Shown: positions 17,678 through 26,761 of the stretch, in pieces
How positions within the stretch are numbered: the stretch's first letter is position 1
How the letters are laid out: each line of letters opens with the position of its first letter
From: CAZJLN01 sp964540765
GTDB taxonomy: Bacteria > Chloroflexota > Anaerolineae > Anaerolineales > Anaerolineaceae
Assembly (NCBI GenBank): GCA_964540765.1
Contig: CAZINW010000005.1
Span: 25,699 to 89,698, forward strand
DNA length: 64,000 nucleotides
Reading direction: 5' to 3'
Notes under the pieces: generated by a model
Seen by the model: only the letters and a program-made list of their open reading frames with translations
Databases searched by the model: none
Told to the model about the DNA's origin: nothing
Program-made: the position numbers and the translations under genes

Positions 17678-18760
17678 CTATCCGCTTATGAGGTTGCCAG
17701 ATTCTTTATCGTACAAATTGACAGCATTTTTGTTGAATGTAAGCCAGATTTTCTGATCCATCTGAACCTTGCTAACACCAATTTCCTTGACGGATAATTC
17801 AACGCTACCTCTGCGCGCGATGATGATCGTTTCTGCCCCGGAGGGCAGTACGGAATAAGCCACAAATTCAACACCATCGCTGATTGGCTCTGTGCTGACG
17901 CTGATATCTTCAGGGCGGATTCCAATCACGACTTGCCCAGTTTGATCATAAGTATTCACGGGCACATCAAAATGCCCTGCATCGACCACATCCTGTGCGG
18001 TTACAAACCCATCGAGAAGATTGACCTTGGGATTGCCGATAAAATCAGCTACAAACAGGTTAGCAGGGAAGTGATAGACCCTATCCGGTGTATCGAACTG
18101 CTGGATGACACCCAGCTTCATGATGGCAATTTTCGATGACATGGTCATGGCTTCGACCTGGTCATGAGTGACGTAAACGGTAGTTGCACCAGAATCATGA
18201 TGCAGGCGTTTGAGTTCGGTACGCATGTCCATTCTGAGGCGGGCGTCCAGATTGGAGAGCGGTTCGTCCATCAGGAACACACTCGGGCGGTATGCCAGCA
18301 TGCGCGCCAGAGCAATTCTTTGCTGCTGCCCGCCGCTCATCTCACGCGGGTAGCGATCTTCATAGCCTTCCATCCGCACTTCCGCTAGTGAATCTTTTAC
18401 CCGTTGTTCCATATCCACTTTAGACATCTTTTGAATTTCAAGCGCAAAAGTTATATTTTTGTAAACTGTCATATGCGGCCAGAGGGCGTAGTTCTGGAAA
18501 ACCAAACCAAGGTCTCGCTGACCAGGCTGAAGGGAGATCCCTTTAGAGCGGGAATAAACCAGTTTATCCCCAACAATAATTTCGCCATCATCAGGATCTT
18601 CCAAACCCGAGATACAGCGTAATAAGGTGGTTTTCCCACACCCTGAAGGCCCAAGCAAAGTCAGGAAGGATCCTGGCTCAACGGTCAGGCTGACATCATT
18701 GACAGCGACGACATCTCCGAACTTCTTTGTAAGGTGATTAATAATGATAGGTGTTTGCAT
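17678..18760 (-). CDS. ABC importer ATPase (PotA/FbpC type)
   Basis: 360 residues from ATG 18760 (GGAGATC upstream). Walker A GPSGCGKTT at 37-45, Q-loop FQNYALWPH, signature MSGGQQQRIALARML, Walker B VFLMDEPLSNLDA, switch His YVTHDQ. The last 100 residues form a TOBE-like regulatory domain with IGIRPEDI. This is the importer type used for iron, polyamines, phosphonates and sugar phosphates. It overlaps no gene but follows the permease by 13 bases. It is the only ATPase of this type in the window, although two permease/binding-protein sets exist, so it may serve both. Confidence 0.93.
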   Translation of the reverse strand: MQTPIIINHLTKKFGDVVAVNDVSLTVEPGSFLTLLGPSGCGKTTLLRCISGLEDPDDGEIIVGDKLVYSRSKGISLQPGQRDLGLVFQNYALWPHMTVYKNITFALEIQKMSKVDMEQRVKDSLAEVRMEGYEDRYPREMSGGQQQRIALARMLAYRPSVFLMDEPLSNLDARLRMDMRTELKRLHHDSGATTVYVTHDQVEAMTMSSKIAIMKLGVIQQFDTPDRVYHFPANLFVADFIGNPKVNLLDGFVTAQDVVDAGHFDVPVNTYDQTGQVVIGIRPEDISVSTEPISDGVEFVAYSVLPSGAETIIIARRGSVELSVKEIGVSKVQMDQKIWLTFNKNAVNLYDKESGNLISG

Positions 18761-18773
18761 GATCTCCTCTTTA

Positions 18774-20615
18774 CTATGATGACTCAAGACCTTTCTTCAA
18801 GCTGCCGCCGCGGAAACGGCTGATAATGGCATTCCCGATCAGAACCAAAACGATCAGGATAATGATCACCGCATTTGCCTGCTGTTCATTGCCATTTTCA
18901 ATATAGCGCATGGTCATGCTCGCAAGGACGGCTGTTGCAGGGGTGACCAGTAAAATGATCAATGATAATTCACGCATGGTGGTAATGAAGTTAAGCAGGA
19001 ATGATGAGACAAATCCCGGGCTGGTCAATGGAAATATGATGCGTTTGAAGCGCTGCCAGGCAGAGGCACCGGCAATTGCAGCTGCCTCCTCCAATTCCCT
19101 GCTCACTTGCAGCATAGCTGACACCCCTGTGCGGGAGGAGTGGGGAATGTGCTTGGCGACGGACACGACGACCAGCAAGGCAAATGTGCCATAGAGGGGA
19201 GGCAGCCCAAAGACACTTTTGGTGAACATGGAAATGTAGACTGCACCAAAGGCGATGCCTGGGATGACATAAGGGATGAAGGCAAGCTGTTCCAAAAACT
19301 TCGAAAGCCGGGTGCCACGCCCCTTCACAATGGCGTACCCCAGGATTACCCCGACTACACCGCCCAGGACGGAGGTCCACAAGGAAAGCCTGATGGAGTT
19401 CCACGCGGCCTTGTAAACGCTTTTATTGAGGAGCACCCCCGGCTCTCCGTTGTTGATGGAAAGATCGCTCTTGCCGATCCAGTGGGCAAGCGTGAAGTTG
19501 CTCAGACTGTAATCTCCTGTGCGTAGCATGAATGTGCTGTAGATCAGAACTACCAGGGGCACAATGGCGATGGTGAACTGGACAATGGCGATAATGGCGA
19601 CGAAAACTGGCTTCCAGCCGCGCAACTTGGTTTTTTGAGCCATAAAGCCACGCCCGCCGATGGTTTCATAGCTTTTGCGCGTTCCAATCATCTTTTGATT
19701 GAGCATGATGGTGGTCATGGAGAACATGATCAGGACAATGGCGGTGACAAAGGCATCGCCATAATTGCCGATGCCTGTATTGGAACGCAGCATGGTGGCA
19801 AGCGTGTAATAACCAACCGGGACACCCAGCACGTTTGGACCGCCAAAAGTTCCCATGGTCTTTGAAAAAGTCATAATGAAGCCTGAGGCAAGCGCAGGCG
19901 CCACCAACGGAAATGTGATTTTTCGCAGGATGCGCGAGCGGCTGGCTCCCGCCAGTTCCCCCGCCTCTTCGAGAGATGAATCAATGGAGAGGAGTGCTGC
20001 GGAGACAAACAGGAAGAAAAAGGTGTAATAGTGCAGCCCGCTGCTGACGATGATTGGAAATGCGCCGTTTGCCAGCCACACCGGCGGCGGTGATCCGGTC
20101 ACGAACTCGAACAGTCCGGGTGTGCCACCTGATACCGCGGTTGTCTTGAACAACACCTTCCAGGCGAGTGCAATGGTCCAGGAGGGCATGATATATGGAA
20201 CCGTTGCCAAAGTATTGATGGTCTCCTTGCCCGGGATATCCGTGCGTACCACCAGCCATGCCATCCCACCCCCGATGAAGAATGCCAGCAATGTTGCGCC
20301 GAAGGAGACGGTCAGCGAATGAACCAGCGGCTCATAGGTCATGATTTTGGCAACTTGTCCGCCCAACATCCTCAACCAGTGGTAGGGGGTCAGTTCACCA
20401 ACCGTTGCGCCTGGGATTGCCCGCAGGTCATTTTCCTGAACTGTGATTGTCGTTTCAAGCATGCGATACAATGGAATGATGACCATATAGAACATCACCA
20501 CCAGCATGATCAATGACAGAAAGACATGGGGGGTGGTCAGCCAGCGGAAGAACCTTCGCAGCCTGGCCTGCCATTTCTCGGATGTGGTGGGTGGATTTGC
20601 GTACGTAGTAGACAT
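18774..20615 (-). CDS. ABC importer permease, fused double-domain (FbpB type), copy 1
   Basis: 613 residues with about twelve membrane helices. Two permease domains are fused in one chain; each carries an EAA loop: LEEAGELAGASRSRILRKI in the first half and LEEAAAIAGASAWQRFKRI in the second, which contact the ATPase. This fused form is typical of iron-type and AfuB-type importers. It is followed by its ATPase (13 bases) and binding protein. It is paralogous along its whole length to 23200. Transcription probably starts before the RpiR gene upstream (gap 100 bases, no terminator seen). Confidence 0.92.
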   Translation of the reverse strand: MSTTYANPPTTSEKWQARLRRFFRWLTTPHVFLSLIMLVVMFYMVIIPLYRMLETTITVQENDLRAIPGATVGELTPYHWLRMLGGQVAKIMTYEPLVHSLTVSFGATLLAFFIGGGMAWLVVRTDIPGKETINTLATVPYIMPSWTIALAWKVLFKTTAVSGGTPGLFEFVTGSPPPVWLANGAFPIIVSSGLHYYTFFFLFVSAALLSIDSSLEEAGELAGASRSRILRKITFPLVAPALASGFIMTFSKTMGTFGGPNVLGVPVGYYTLATMLRSNTGIGNYGDAFVTAIVLIMFSMTTIMLNQKMIGTRKSYETIGGRGFMAQKTKLRGWKPVFVAIIAIVQFTIAIVPLVVLIYSTFMLRTGDYSLSNFTLAHWIGKSDLSINNGEPGVLLNKSVYKAAWNSIRLSLWTSVLGGVVGVILGYAIVKGRGTRLSKFLEQLAFIPYVIPGIAFGAVYISMFTKSVFGLPPLYGTFALLVVVSVAKHIPHSSRTGVSAMLQVSRELEEAAAIAGASAWQRFKRIIFPLTSPGFVSSFLLNFITTMRELSLIILLVTPATAVLASMTMRYIENGNEQQANAVIIILIVLVLIGNAIISRFRGGSLKKGLESS

Positions 20616-20715
20616 CAGGAAACTCTCCTTACAGTGATTTCAGTGAATATTGGTTGTTGAAAGCTTCTCATTCATATTCCGCATACAGGTAAGATATGCG
20701 ATTAAAACCTCTTAA

Positions 20716-21606
20716 TTACTGGTCATTATTGCAATTAAAATAATCGAGTTTATCACGCAGATCGTCCAGTTTGTCCAGCAGTGGCATGATCGTTTCCTGT
20801 TCCTCGCTGGCGAATGATAAAAGCAGCGCATTGATCACGGTCATCGGTACAACCAGGGAATGAAATTCGCCGATGGGTCCGCGCTGCGCAGCAATGACAA
20901 CATCCACGCGATCCCCCAGGATGACATCGAGCGTATCCGTTAACATAATGATCTTGCATCCTGCCTGATTGCAGTAATCAAGCAATAATCGTAAAGTTGG
21001 GTTCTGGTCAAAAAAGCAGATGACAAAGATCAGGTCAGAAGAATCCAAAGTCAGGAGCGATTCCAAAACCTCACGACCTGAACTTGTTAGCGGGACAATG
21101 TCTTTTCCAAAACGCCTCAAGCGTAATTCCAGCAGGTCAACCAGGGAAATTGAGGGACCCAAACCGAAGACAAAGATGCGTTTGTGTTCGCGGATCAGGC
21201 TGACAGCCTTTTTCATTTCATTTCTATTGATGGATAAAAGTGCCTGGGTGAGATAATCAATTTCCGTGGCAGTAAGGCGGTCAAAAATATCGCCCTCGTC
21301 TCTCAGATCATCCAGTCTGCCGCGCAGCCGGGTAGAGTGGGTGACACGATGTCGGAAATTGTCCTGCAGGACGGAGCGCATGGCAGGGTAACTGGAGAAT
21401 CCCAGTTTGCGGGCGAAACGCACCAGGGTGGCTTCGCTCAGGTCCAGTCGGCTGGCAATTTCACCGGCTGAAAGGAAAGCGGCTTCCTCCTGGTTCTTGC
21501 GTAAAAAATTGGCGATTTGTTTCTCGCTTTTGGTTAGATCTGCAAAGTGGGCGCTGATGACCTGGCTGAAATCGAGAAAATTGGATGTTCCTGAACTTTT
21601 TTCCAT
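20716..21606 (-). CDS. RpiR/MurR-family transcriptional regulator
   Basis: 296 residues from ATG 21606 (TGGAG upstream; a TTG at 21612 is possible). Residues 1 to about 80 form the HTH_6 domain with SAGEIASRLDLSEATLVRFARKLGF as recognition region. Residues 125 to 260 form a SIS (sugar isomerase) domain, FVFGLGPS being its start, which in this family senses a phosphosugar. It is therefore a good candidate for sensing the phosphorylated substrate of the island. Its own promoter is covered by a palindrome that recurs at two other island promoters (25476, 32322), which fits autoregulation and a small regulon. Repressor or activator role is not shown. Confidence 0.9.
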   Translation of the reverse strand: MEKSSGTSNFLDFSQVISAHFADLTKSEKQIANFLRKNQEEAAFLSAGEIASRLDLSEATLVRFARKLGFSSYPAMRSVLQDNFRHRVTHSTRLRGRLDDLRDEGDIFDRLTATEIDYLTQALLSINRNEMKKAVSLIREHKRIFVFGLGPSISLVDLLELRLRRFGKDIVPLTSSGREVLESLLTLDSSDLIFVICFFDQNPTLRLLLDYCNQAGCKIIMLTDTLDVILGDRVDVVIAAQRGPIGEFHSLVVPMTVINALLLSFASEEQETIMPLLDKLDDLRDKLDYFNCNNDQ

Positions 21607-21675
21607 TGTCAAACTCCACTAAGGGAATACTCTGGTAATTATTCAAAACAAAAACGGAAATGTAACATGGCTTTC

Positions 21676-21713
21676 ATTTGTAATATTATATTGCAAATAT
21701 TTATTATTTGCAA
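21676..21713 (-). promoter_or_regulatory. rpiR promoter overlapped by two palindromic operators
   Basis: On the minus strand: TTGCAA (21708-21713), 17-base spacer, TATAAT (21685-21690). Two inverted repeats lie on it. One spans 21691-21713 (TTGCAAATA, 5 bases, TATTTGCAA; perfect). The other spans 21676-21698 (ATTTGTAATAT, T, ATATTGCAAAT; one mismatch). A protein bound here would cover -35, spacer and -10. The central AATATTATATT recurs at 32322 and, with one change, at 25476. Start of transcription would be near 21678, about 70 bases before the gene. Confidence 0.75.
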
Positions 21714-21745
21714 GACAAATTACATATTTGGTTCTTTTTGTAACA

Positions 21746-21778
21746 ATCGGACACAGAAATTTACTTTCTGTGTCCGAT
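21746..21778 (-). terminator. Hairpin terminator after the second binding-protein gene
   Basis: A perfect 14-base stem (ATCGGACACAGAAA with TTTCTGTGTCCGAT) and 5-base loop, 20 bases after the stop of the binding protein gene at 21798. On the minus strand the stem is followed by TGTTAC only, so the U-tract is weak. Its place between that gene and the rpiR promoter makes a terminator the best reading. Confidence 0.7.
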
Positions 21779-21797
21779 GCTGCATTAATCTTCGTAT

Positions 21798-23102
21798 TTA
21801 CTGACCGAGTAATTGAAGCAAGTAGAAATCTTTGTAGGTTTCCGTTTCTTTATAGACGAACATCTCGTCCAGTGACCATGTTGGTAATGCAAGGAATGGT
21901 ACATAGTCATCTACTGGGGGCAGATCTGTCCGCGGAGAGCGCTGTCCAACCTGATTCCAGGGGCCGAAACCTTCGGTATCCATTGCAAAGCGAAAATATA
22001 ATTTCGCCGCATTGGGATGAGGTGCCTGGTTGACTACCGCCAGATAGTTGTGCTTCTCGACGCCGATAACCGGTTTAAGAGAAACGCAAGGCTCAAAGAA
22101 AGCGTTTCCTTTCTTTACTTCGCGATATTTTGAATACCAGAATAAACCAAGGATATTCTCCTGAAGATCTGGAGCACCCATCACCTGCCAGGCTTCATCA
22201 CCGCCTGCAATCATTTGATTTTGTGCCATTTTCTTTAGCCATAAGTAGCCAGCATCAAGACATGATGGATCGTAGGCAGGATCAGTTGTCCAGTCTGCGC
22301 CATACAATTCCTGGTAAGCTGCAGCAAATTCATCTGCATGCGATGCCATGAATGCCAGCATAGCCATGTCGGATCCACTGCTGACGGGGTCCTTGTTGAT
22401 CGCAACTTTTCCCTTCCAGGCTTCAGAGGCAGGCTCCCACCAGTTAGTGATAGGGCAAGCCTCGTTTAACTGGGAGTTATAGGTCCATCCATATACCTCA
22501 AGGCTGTGGGTCACGATGGGATCTTTGCTACCATCTGGAATGACTGCTTCATATTCAGGAGGGATATACTTCCAAACATATTGAAGATCAGGGAATTCAA
22601 AACCCATATAAGGACCTGATGCCATGGCAATATCCGCATTATAAATGCCTGCCAATTGTTCTTCGCGCAGCTTGGTCACCAGGCCATCTGTGCCCAGGTC
22701 ATATGCCTCAAAAACGATATCGGGGTATTTTGCCTCCCAAACTTCCTGAAGGTTGGCAATACGTGAAGAGTTGGAATATACAACAATCTTGCCTTCCTTC
22801 TTGGCGGCTTCTTCAATCGCTGCCCAATCCTCAGTTTCTGATAGATAAGGACCAAAGCCATTATCCTTTGCCCATTGTTCCGCTGGGGTGAGTTCCACAA
22901 CCACTTCAGTTTCCTCAACCACGGGTTCAGTGGCTTCCTCAACCGGCTCGGTCTCTTCCACTGGTGCCTCAGTTTCCTCCACTGGTTTAGTCTCCGGCGC
23001 CTTGGTCGCTAGTGGGGCGGTTGGCTCTGCTGTCGGTTGTGCACATGCAGCCAATAAGCTGATGACCAAAACGATAAGCATTAATCTAACTAATTTTTTC
23101 AT
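21798..23102 (-). CDS. ABC importer solute-binding lipoprotein, copy 2
   Basis: 434 residues. Signal peptide and lipobox LLAAC at the N-terminus, then a linker of about 50 residues made almost only of Glu, Thr, Pro, Val and Ala (EETEAPVEETEP-like), then the type II binding fold. It is paralogous to 16347: shared phrases include WAAIEEAAKKEGK, YDLGTDGL and NQAPHPNAAKLYFRF. The acidic linker, absent in copy 1, would hold the domain away from the membrane or cell wall. It follows the second permease by about 100 bases and has no ATPase gene of its own nearby. Confidence 0.85.
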   Translation of the reverse strand: MKKLVRLMLIVLVISLLAACAQPTAEPTAPLATKAPETKPVEETEAPVEETEPVEEATEPVVEETEVVVELTPAEQWAKDNGFGPYLSETEDWAAIEEAAKKEGKIVVYSNSSRIANLQEVWEAKYPDIVFEAYDLGTDGLVTKLREEQLAGIYNADIAMASGPYMGFEFPDLQYVWKYIPPEYEAVIPDGSKDPIVTHSLEVYGWTYNSQLNEACPITNWWEPASEAWKGKVAINKDPVSSGSDMAMLAFMASHADEFAAAYQELYGADWTTDPAYDPSCLDAGYLWLKKMAQNQMIAGGDEAWQVMGAPDLQENILGLFWYSKYREVKKGNAFFEPCVSLKPVIGVEKHNYLAVVNQAPHPNAAKLYFRFAMDTEGFGPWNQVGQRSPRTDLPPVDDYVPFLALPTWSLDEMFVYKETETYKDFYLLQLLGQ

Positions 23103-23199
23103 TTCATCCTCCGAAATTATAAAAAATTCTGATTAAATTGACTTCAAGCACCTAAATTTTTTGCCATTTACCTCCATTTAAAATTTGCTATGATAATTT

Positions 23200-25038
23200 T
23201 CACCTGACACCAAGTCCCTTTTCCAAACCACCACCCTTAACCCGGTTGATCAGGAAATTGACGAACAAGATGATTGCAATTAAAAGGAGAATGACTGCAT
23301 CTGCTTTTTGTTCATTCCCATTCTCGGTGTAACGCATGGTCATGCTTGCCAGAACCTGGTTGGTGGGAGACACCAATAGGATAATTAACGACAATTCGCG
23401 CATGGTGGTGATGAATGTTAGTAAGAAGCCTGAAACAAACCCGCTGCGCGTCAGTGGGAAAATCACCCGCTTAAAGCGCAACCAGGCATTTGCCCCCGCA
23501 ACCTCAGCTGCCTCTTCCAGTTCCCTGCCCACTTGCAACATGGATGAAACCCCTGTGCGGCTGGAAAATGGCAGGTTTTTTGCCACTGATACCACCACCA
23601 GCAGCGCAAATGTCCCATACAGTGGTGGAATTGGACCGATTGGTTTGGAGAACATGGAAATATAAACCGCACCAAAAGCGATGGCTGGGATGATATATGG
23701 AACGAAGGCGAGGCTTTCAACAATTTTTGATAATCTGGTTCCACGTCCTTTAACGATGGCATATCCCAGCATCACCCCTATGATGGCTGAAAAGGCCGCC
23801 GCTGAAAATGCCAGTTTGATGGAGTTCCACGCCCCCATCCGAATGGCTGAGTTGCGTAATATCCCTTCAAGTCCATCATCCACCAACGGATTGCTCTTGC
23901 CAATCCAATGTGCCAATGTAAGGTTGTCCAGATTATATATGCCTGGTTTTAACATGAAGGTATTCAGTGTCAGGAATCCGATTGGAAGGATCACGATGAG
24001 TACCTGTATGGCAACCACGATTGTCGTGATGAGCGGTTTCCAGTTTCTCAATTTTACTTTTTTTATGACCAGCCCCCTGCCTCCGATAGTCTCAAAACTT
24101 TTCTTTGTGCCAATCACGCGCTGATTTAGAAAAATCGTAATCATGGAAATGCCAATCAAAACGATCGCTAATACAAATCCATCGGCAGTACTGCCAAGGT
24201 TCATATTGGAGCGGATCATGGTTGAGAGGGTGTAGTAGCGCACTGGGACACCCAAAAGATTGGGGCCGCCAAATGTCCCCATTACCCTTGAAAAGGTCAT
24301 GATAAATCCAGAAAGAATTGCCGGCAGAATCAGCGGAAAAGTGATCTTCATTAAGATTCTTCTCCTGCTGGCACCGCTCAACTCGCCTGCTTCTTCCAGG
24401 TTAGAGTCTATAGACATTAAGGCGGCTGAGACGAATAGATAGAAAAATGGGTAATAATGCAGCGCACTACTGACCATGATAGGAATCATGCCATACGCCA
24501 ACCAATTGGGTAGTCCAGTTCCAAGAATAGATTCCAGAAATCCCTGCGAACCTCCCGTGGTGCGGTTCTTAAAGAGAACCAACCATGCCATGGCAATTGT
24601 CCAGGACGGCATCATATAAGGGATAATCGCTAGACTGTTGGTCAGCTTTCTTCCTGGCATGTCAGTGCGGATGACGAACCAAGCCATCAAAGACCCGAGC
24701 ACAAGGGCGATGGCAGTGGCACCCAGGGCAACCTCTAAGGAATGCTTCAGTGGTGTCCAGAGCATAATTTTGCTCATTTTGCTTGCCACCATCCTTGTCC
24801 AATGGATCAAAGTAAGGTCACCCACCTGAGCGGTCGGATTGGCAACTAGATCTTTCTGTTGGAAAGTGAATGAGGTGGATACCATGCGGAAAAGTGGAAT
24901 AATGATCAGATAGATCATAAGCAGCAACATTATGATGGATAGAAATACATAGGGTTGCCTAATTTTTCTAAAAAACCGATTGAAGCTTCTTGAGTATTTA
25001 CCATTGGCTTTTGTCGCGTCTGCTGCATTCCGGTTCAT
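23200..25038 (-). CDS. ABC importer permease, fused double-domain, copy 2
   Basis: 612 residues, full-length paralogue of 18774 with the same two EAA loops (LEEAGELSGASRRRILMKI and LEEAAEVAGANAWLRFKRV) and about twelve helices. ATG 25038 follows AAAGGA. It begins the second transporter unit, with the binding protein (21798) behind it. Since the EAA loops are almost the same as in copy 1, it probably couples to the same ATPase encoded at 17678. The two sets may bring in related substrates. Confidence 0.9.
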   Translation of the reverse strand: MNRNAADATKANGKYSRSFNRFFRKIRQPYVFLSIIMLLLMIYLIIIPLFRMVSTSFTFQQKDLVANPTAQVGDLTLIHWTRMVASKMSKIMLWTPLKHSLEVALGATAIALVLGSLMAWFVIRTDMPGRKLTNSLAIIPYMMPSWTIAMAWLVLFKNRTTGGSQGFLESILGTGLPNWLAYGMIPIMVSSALHYYPFFYLFVSAALMSIDSNLEEAGELSGASRRRILMKITFPLILPAILSGFIMTFSRVMGTFGGPNLLGVPVRYYTLSTMIRSNMNLGSTADGFVLAIVLIGISMITIFLNQRVIGTKKSFETIGGRGLVIKKVKLRNWKPLITTIVVAIQVLIVILPIGFLTLNTFMLKPGIYNLDNLTLAHWIGKSNPLVDDGLEGILRNSAIRMGAWNSIKLAFSAAAFSAIIGVMLGYAIVKGRGTRLSKIVESLAFVPYIIPAIAFGAVYISMFSKPIGPIPPLYGTFALLVVVSVAKNLPFSSRTGVSSMLQVGRELEEAAEVAGANAWLRFKRVIFPLTRSGFVSGFLLTFITTMRELSLIILLVSPTNQVLASMTMRYTENGNEQKADAVILLLIAIILFVNFLINRVKGGGLEKGLGVR

Positions 25039-25064
25039 AATAATTCAATCCTTTGTGTAAGAGT

Positions 25065-25092
25065 TTTATGAAGATTCTTCAATCTTCATAAA
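25065..25092 (-). promoter_or_regulatory. Hairpin in the leader, next to the ribosome site
   Basis: Perfect 12-base stem TTTATGAAGATT/AATCTTCATAAA with a 4-base loop, ending about 27 bases before the ATG at 25038 on the minus strand. No U-tract follows, so it is not a plain terminator. It could affect translation or mRNA stability. Confidence 0.4.
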
Positions 25093-25475
25093 TCAACAAA
25101 TATTAAGTTGGGTAGGTAAGTTGCCTTTCCAATAAAAGCTCTTTGTAAGCATTTGCTTGAATGAAGTGAAACTTTGGGAGTTGAAGCGATTTGACCCGCT
25201 AAACCAGGCCAAGAACGAAGACATGGAAAATTCTACTTCATGTCTTTGCAAGAATTTCTTCTGGCATATCATAATCTTACACTTGTCACGTTCCATCATC
25301 TGGTCAACTAAGTAATTTTTCAATTTACTTTCAGCCTTGCCTTCCTTGTTTAGCTTTTAAAGCTATCTTGAGTTTGGCGCCTATGTATATGGGCCTTATG
25401 ACATTAGACAAAAAAGACCGATAAAGCGCAGAAAGGCTTTGAAGTATTAGGTGAGGTGTCATGTGCGCAGATTGA

Positions 25476-25513
25476 TTTTGTCATATTATATTACAAAAAT
25501 ATTTATTTTGCAA
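25476..25513 (-). promoter_or_regulatory. Promoter/operator of the second importer
   Basis: On the minus strand TTGCAA (25508-25513), 17-base spacer, TATAAT (25485-25490): the same boxes and spacing as the rpiR promoter. The palindrome at 25476-25498 reads TTTTGTCATAT, T, ATATTACAAAA with one mismatch. A second imperfect repeat covers 25491-25513. Position and layout copy those at 21676-21713, so the same regulator probably binds. Confidence 0.7.
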
Positions 25514-25576
25514 GATTACTGACAAAAACTGTCAAAAACTCATCATTTTGTCTTAATAAATCGACATTGCTCAAGC

Positions 25577-26761
25577 TTAGCCTGACAAGAGCTGCTGAAT
25601 TTCAGGCAGTAGCCAGATGGCAGCGTGGCTGGTGTCTACGATCAGATCACTTAATGCCATCTGCGGTCTGTAGACCTGTTCTGCCATGATGAATTGCTCA
25701 CGGAAATAGCGGTTGAGGAAGTAGGTCAGTTCATATTTCTTGCGGTAATCCATGTCGCGCTTCCACTTGCGTTTGAGGCGCACGTCATCTGTCGTCAGAT
25801 AGACCACCTTGACCCCGATCAGGGCAGCTATTTCGGGGTAGAGGAATGGGAAGTTGCCTTCCATGAAGACAATGTCTGCCGGCTCCACTGTTAGCAGCTT
25901 CCAGCCGGGCTTAAGGTTGCCTTCCAGGTCGTGGCTGGAGAGGGCAGAGATGAAATCGTAGCGCGGGATCTCCACGCGCTTGCCCTGGCACAGTTCCCTC
26001 AGGCAAGCTTTGAAGCGCTCAAAGTGCAGCGCTTCTTTGCCGAGAGAGTCGATCCCGCGCGCCTCGCGGTAATCGCGGTCGAGCAGAAAGTTGTCTATCT
26101 CGAGTGTAGTCACTTGTTTGCCTGAAGCTTTGAAGCGCTCCGTTAGGCGCTCGGTGATTTCGGTCTTGCCAGCAGCGGTCTGTCCGGCAATGGCGATCAC
26201 AATCGGTGCGCCTTTGATCTCCACCAGTTTGATTGCCAGATCGATGAAGCATGCATCCACTTCAGCGTTTGCTTCTTTGAATTCCTTGTAGCCAAGCGCT
26301 TGCGCGCTTTCAAATTGCTTTTGATAGGGCTCAAATTGGCGATAGGGACTGCGCCCCATGCGGCTGATAACGTCATGCGTATAGTATTGGGTTTTGAAGA
26401 TGAAGTAAAAGCCGCGAATGTCAAAAGTGAACAGTTGGCGGATCCAGGCTGGCTCAAATTCACTCGAGACCAGCCCGACAAAAAGCATCTGGGTCAGCTC
26501 GCGCACCTGGGCGTCCATCACCGGCTTGCCATTGACTTTGGGGCGCAGGTGGATACTGGTGTAATAGGCAATATCCTGCACTTTGCACTCGATCTCAGTT
26601 TTACTCAGGGGGTGTATGGATGCCCAGCCATCGACTGGCACCAGGCTTTCCAGCCCATAGCCAAATTCAAAGGCTTCCATCTCGGCGATTCCGGGGTTGA
26701 CTGCTTGCATGCGTTGGTATAGTGTTTCAGTAAAGGTCAGATCGTCCATGTGTTTATCCAT
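25577..26761 (-). CDS. Uridine kinase-like P-loop kinase with novel N-terminal region, copy A
   Basis: 394 residues from ATG 26761, which overlaps the stop codon of the previous gene by one base (TGATG); a GTG at 26764 is also possible. The C-terminal half is a P-loop kinase of the uridine kinase/phosphoribulokinase group: Walker A GQTAAGKTEI, LEIDNFLLDRDY after it, IVFMEGNFPFL, and the lid DVRLKRKWKRDMDYR. The N-terminal 190 residues (containing LTQMLFVGLVSSE) match no family I know. It is a paralogue of 27984. Each copy sits directly behind a phosphoglycerate-mutase-like gene, so a joint reaction on a phosphorylated acid or sugar is likely. The substrate is unknown. Confidence 0.75.
   Translation of the reverse strand: MDKHMDDLTFTETLYQRMQAVNPGIAEMEAFEFGYGLESLVPVDGWASIHPLSKTEIECKVQDIAYYTSIHLRPKVNGKPVMDAQVRELTQMLFVGLVSSEFEPAWIRQLFTFDIRGFYFIFKTQYYTHDVISRMGRSPYRQFEPYQKQFESAQALGYKEFKEANAEVDACFIDLAIKLVEIKGAPIVIAIAGQTAAGKTEITERLTERFKASGKQVTTLEIDNFLLDRDYREARGIDSLGKEALHFERFKACLRELCQGKRVEIPRYDFISALSSHDLEGNLKPGWKLLTVEPADIVFMEGNFPFLYPEIAALIGVKVVYLTTDDVRLKRKWKRDMDYRKKYELTYFLNRYFREQFIMAEQVYRPQMALSDLIVDTSHAAIWLLPEIQQLLSG

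Larger units (their letters stand above)
25039..25576. other. 538-base gap: long leader of the second importer
   Basis: No convincing gene. At the left end, 25065-25092 holds a perfect 12-base stem with a CTTC loop just before the ribosome site of the permease gene. At the right end, 25476-25513 holds the promoter/operator. If that promoter is used, the message has an untranslated leader of about 440 bases, long enough for regulation by RNA structure. A minus-strand frame at 25093-25323 has only a TTG start and no ribosome site. Confidence 0.5.

Noticed and set aside
25093..25323. 76-residue minus-strand frame in the leader of the second importer
   Set aside because: TTG start, no ribosome site, no similarity I can recognise; the region is better read as an untranslated leader.
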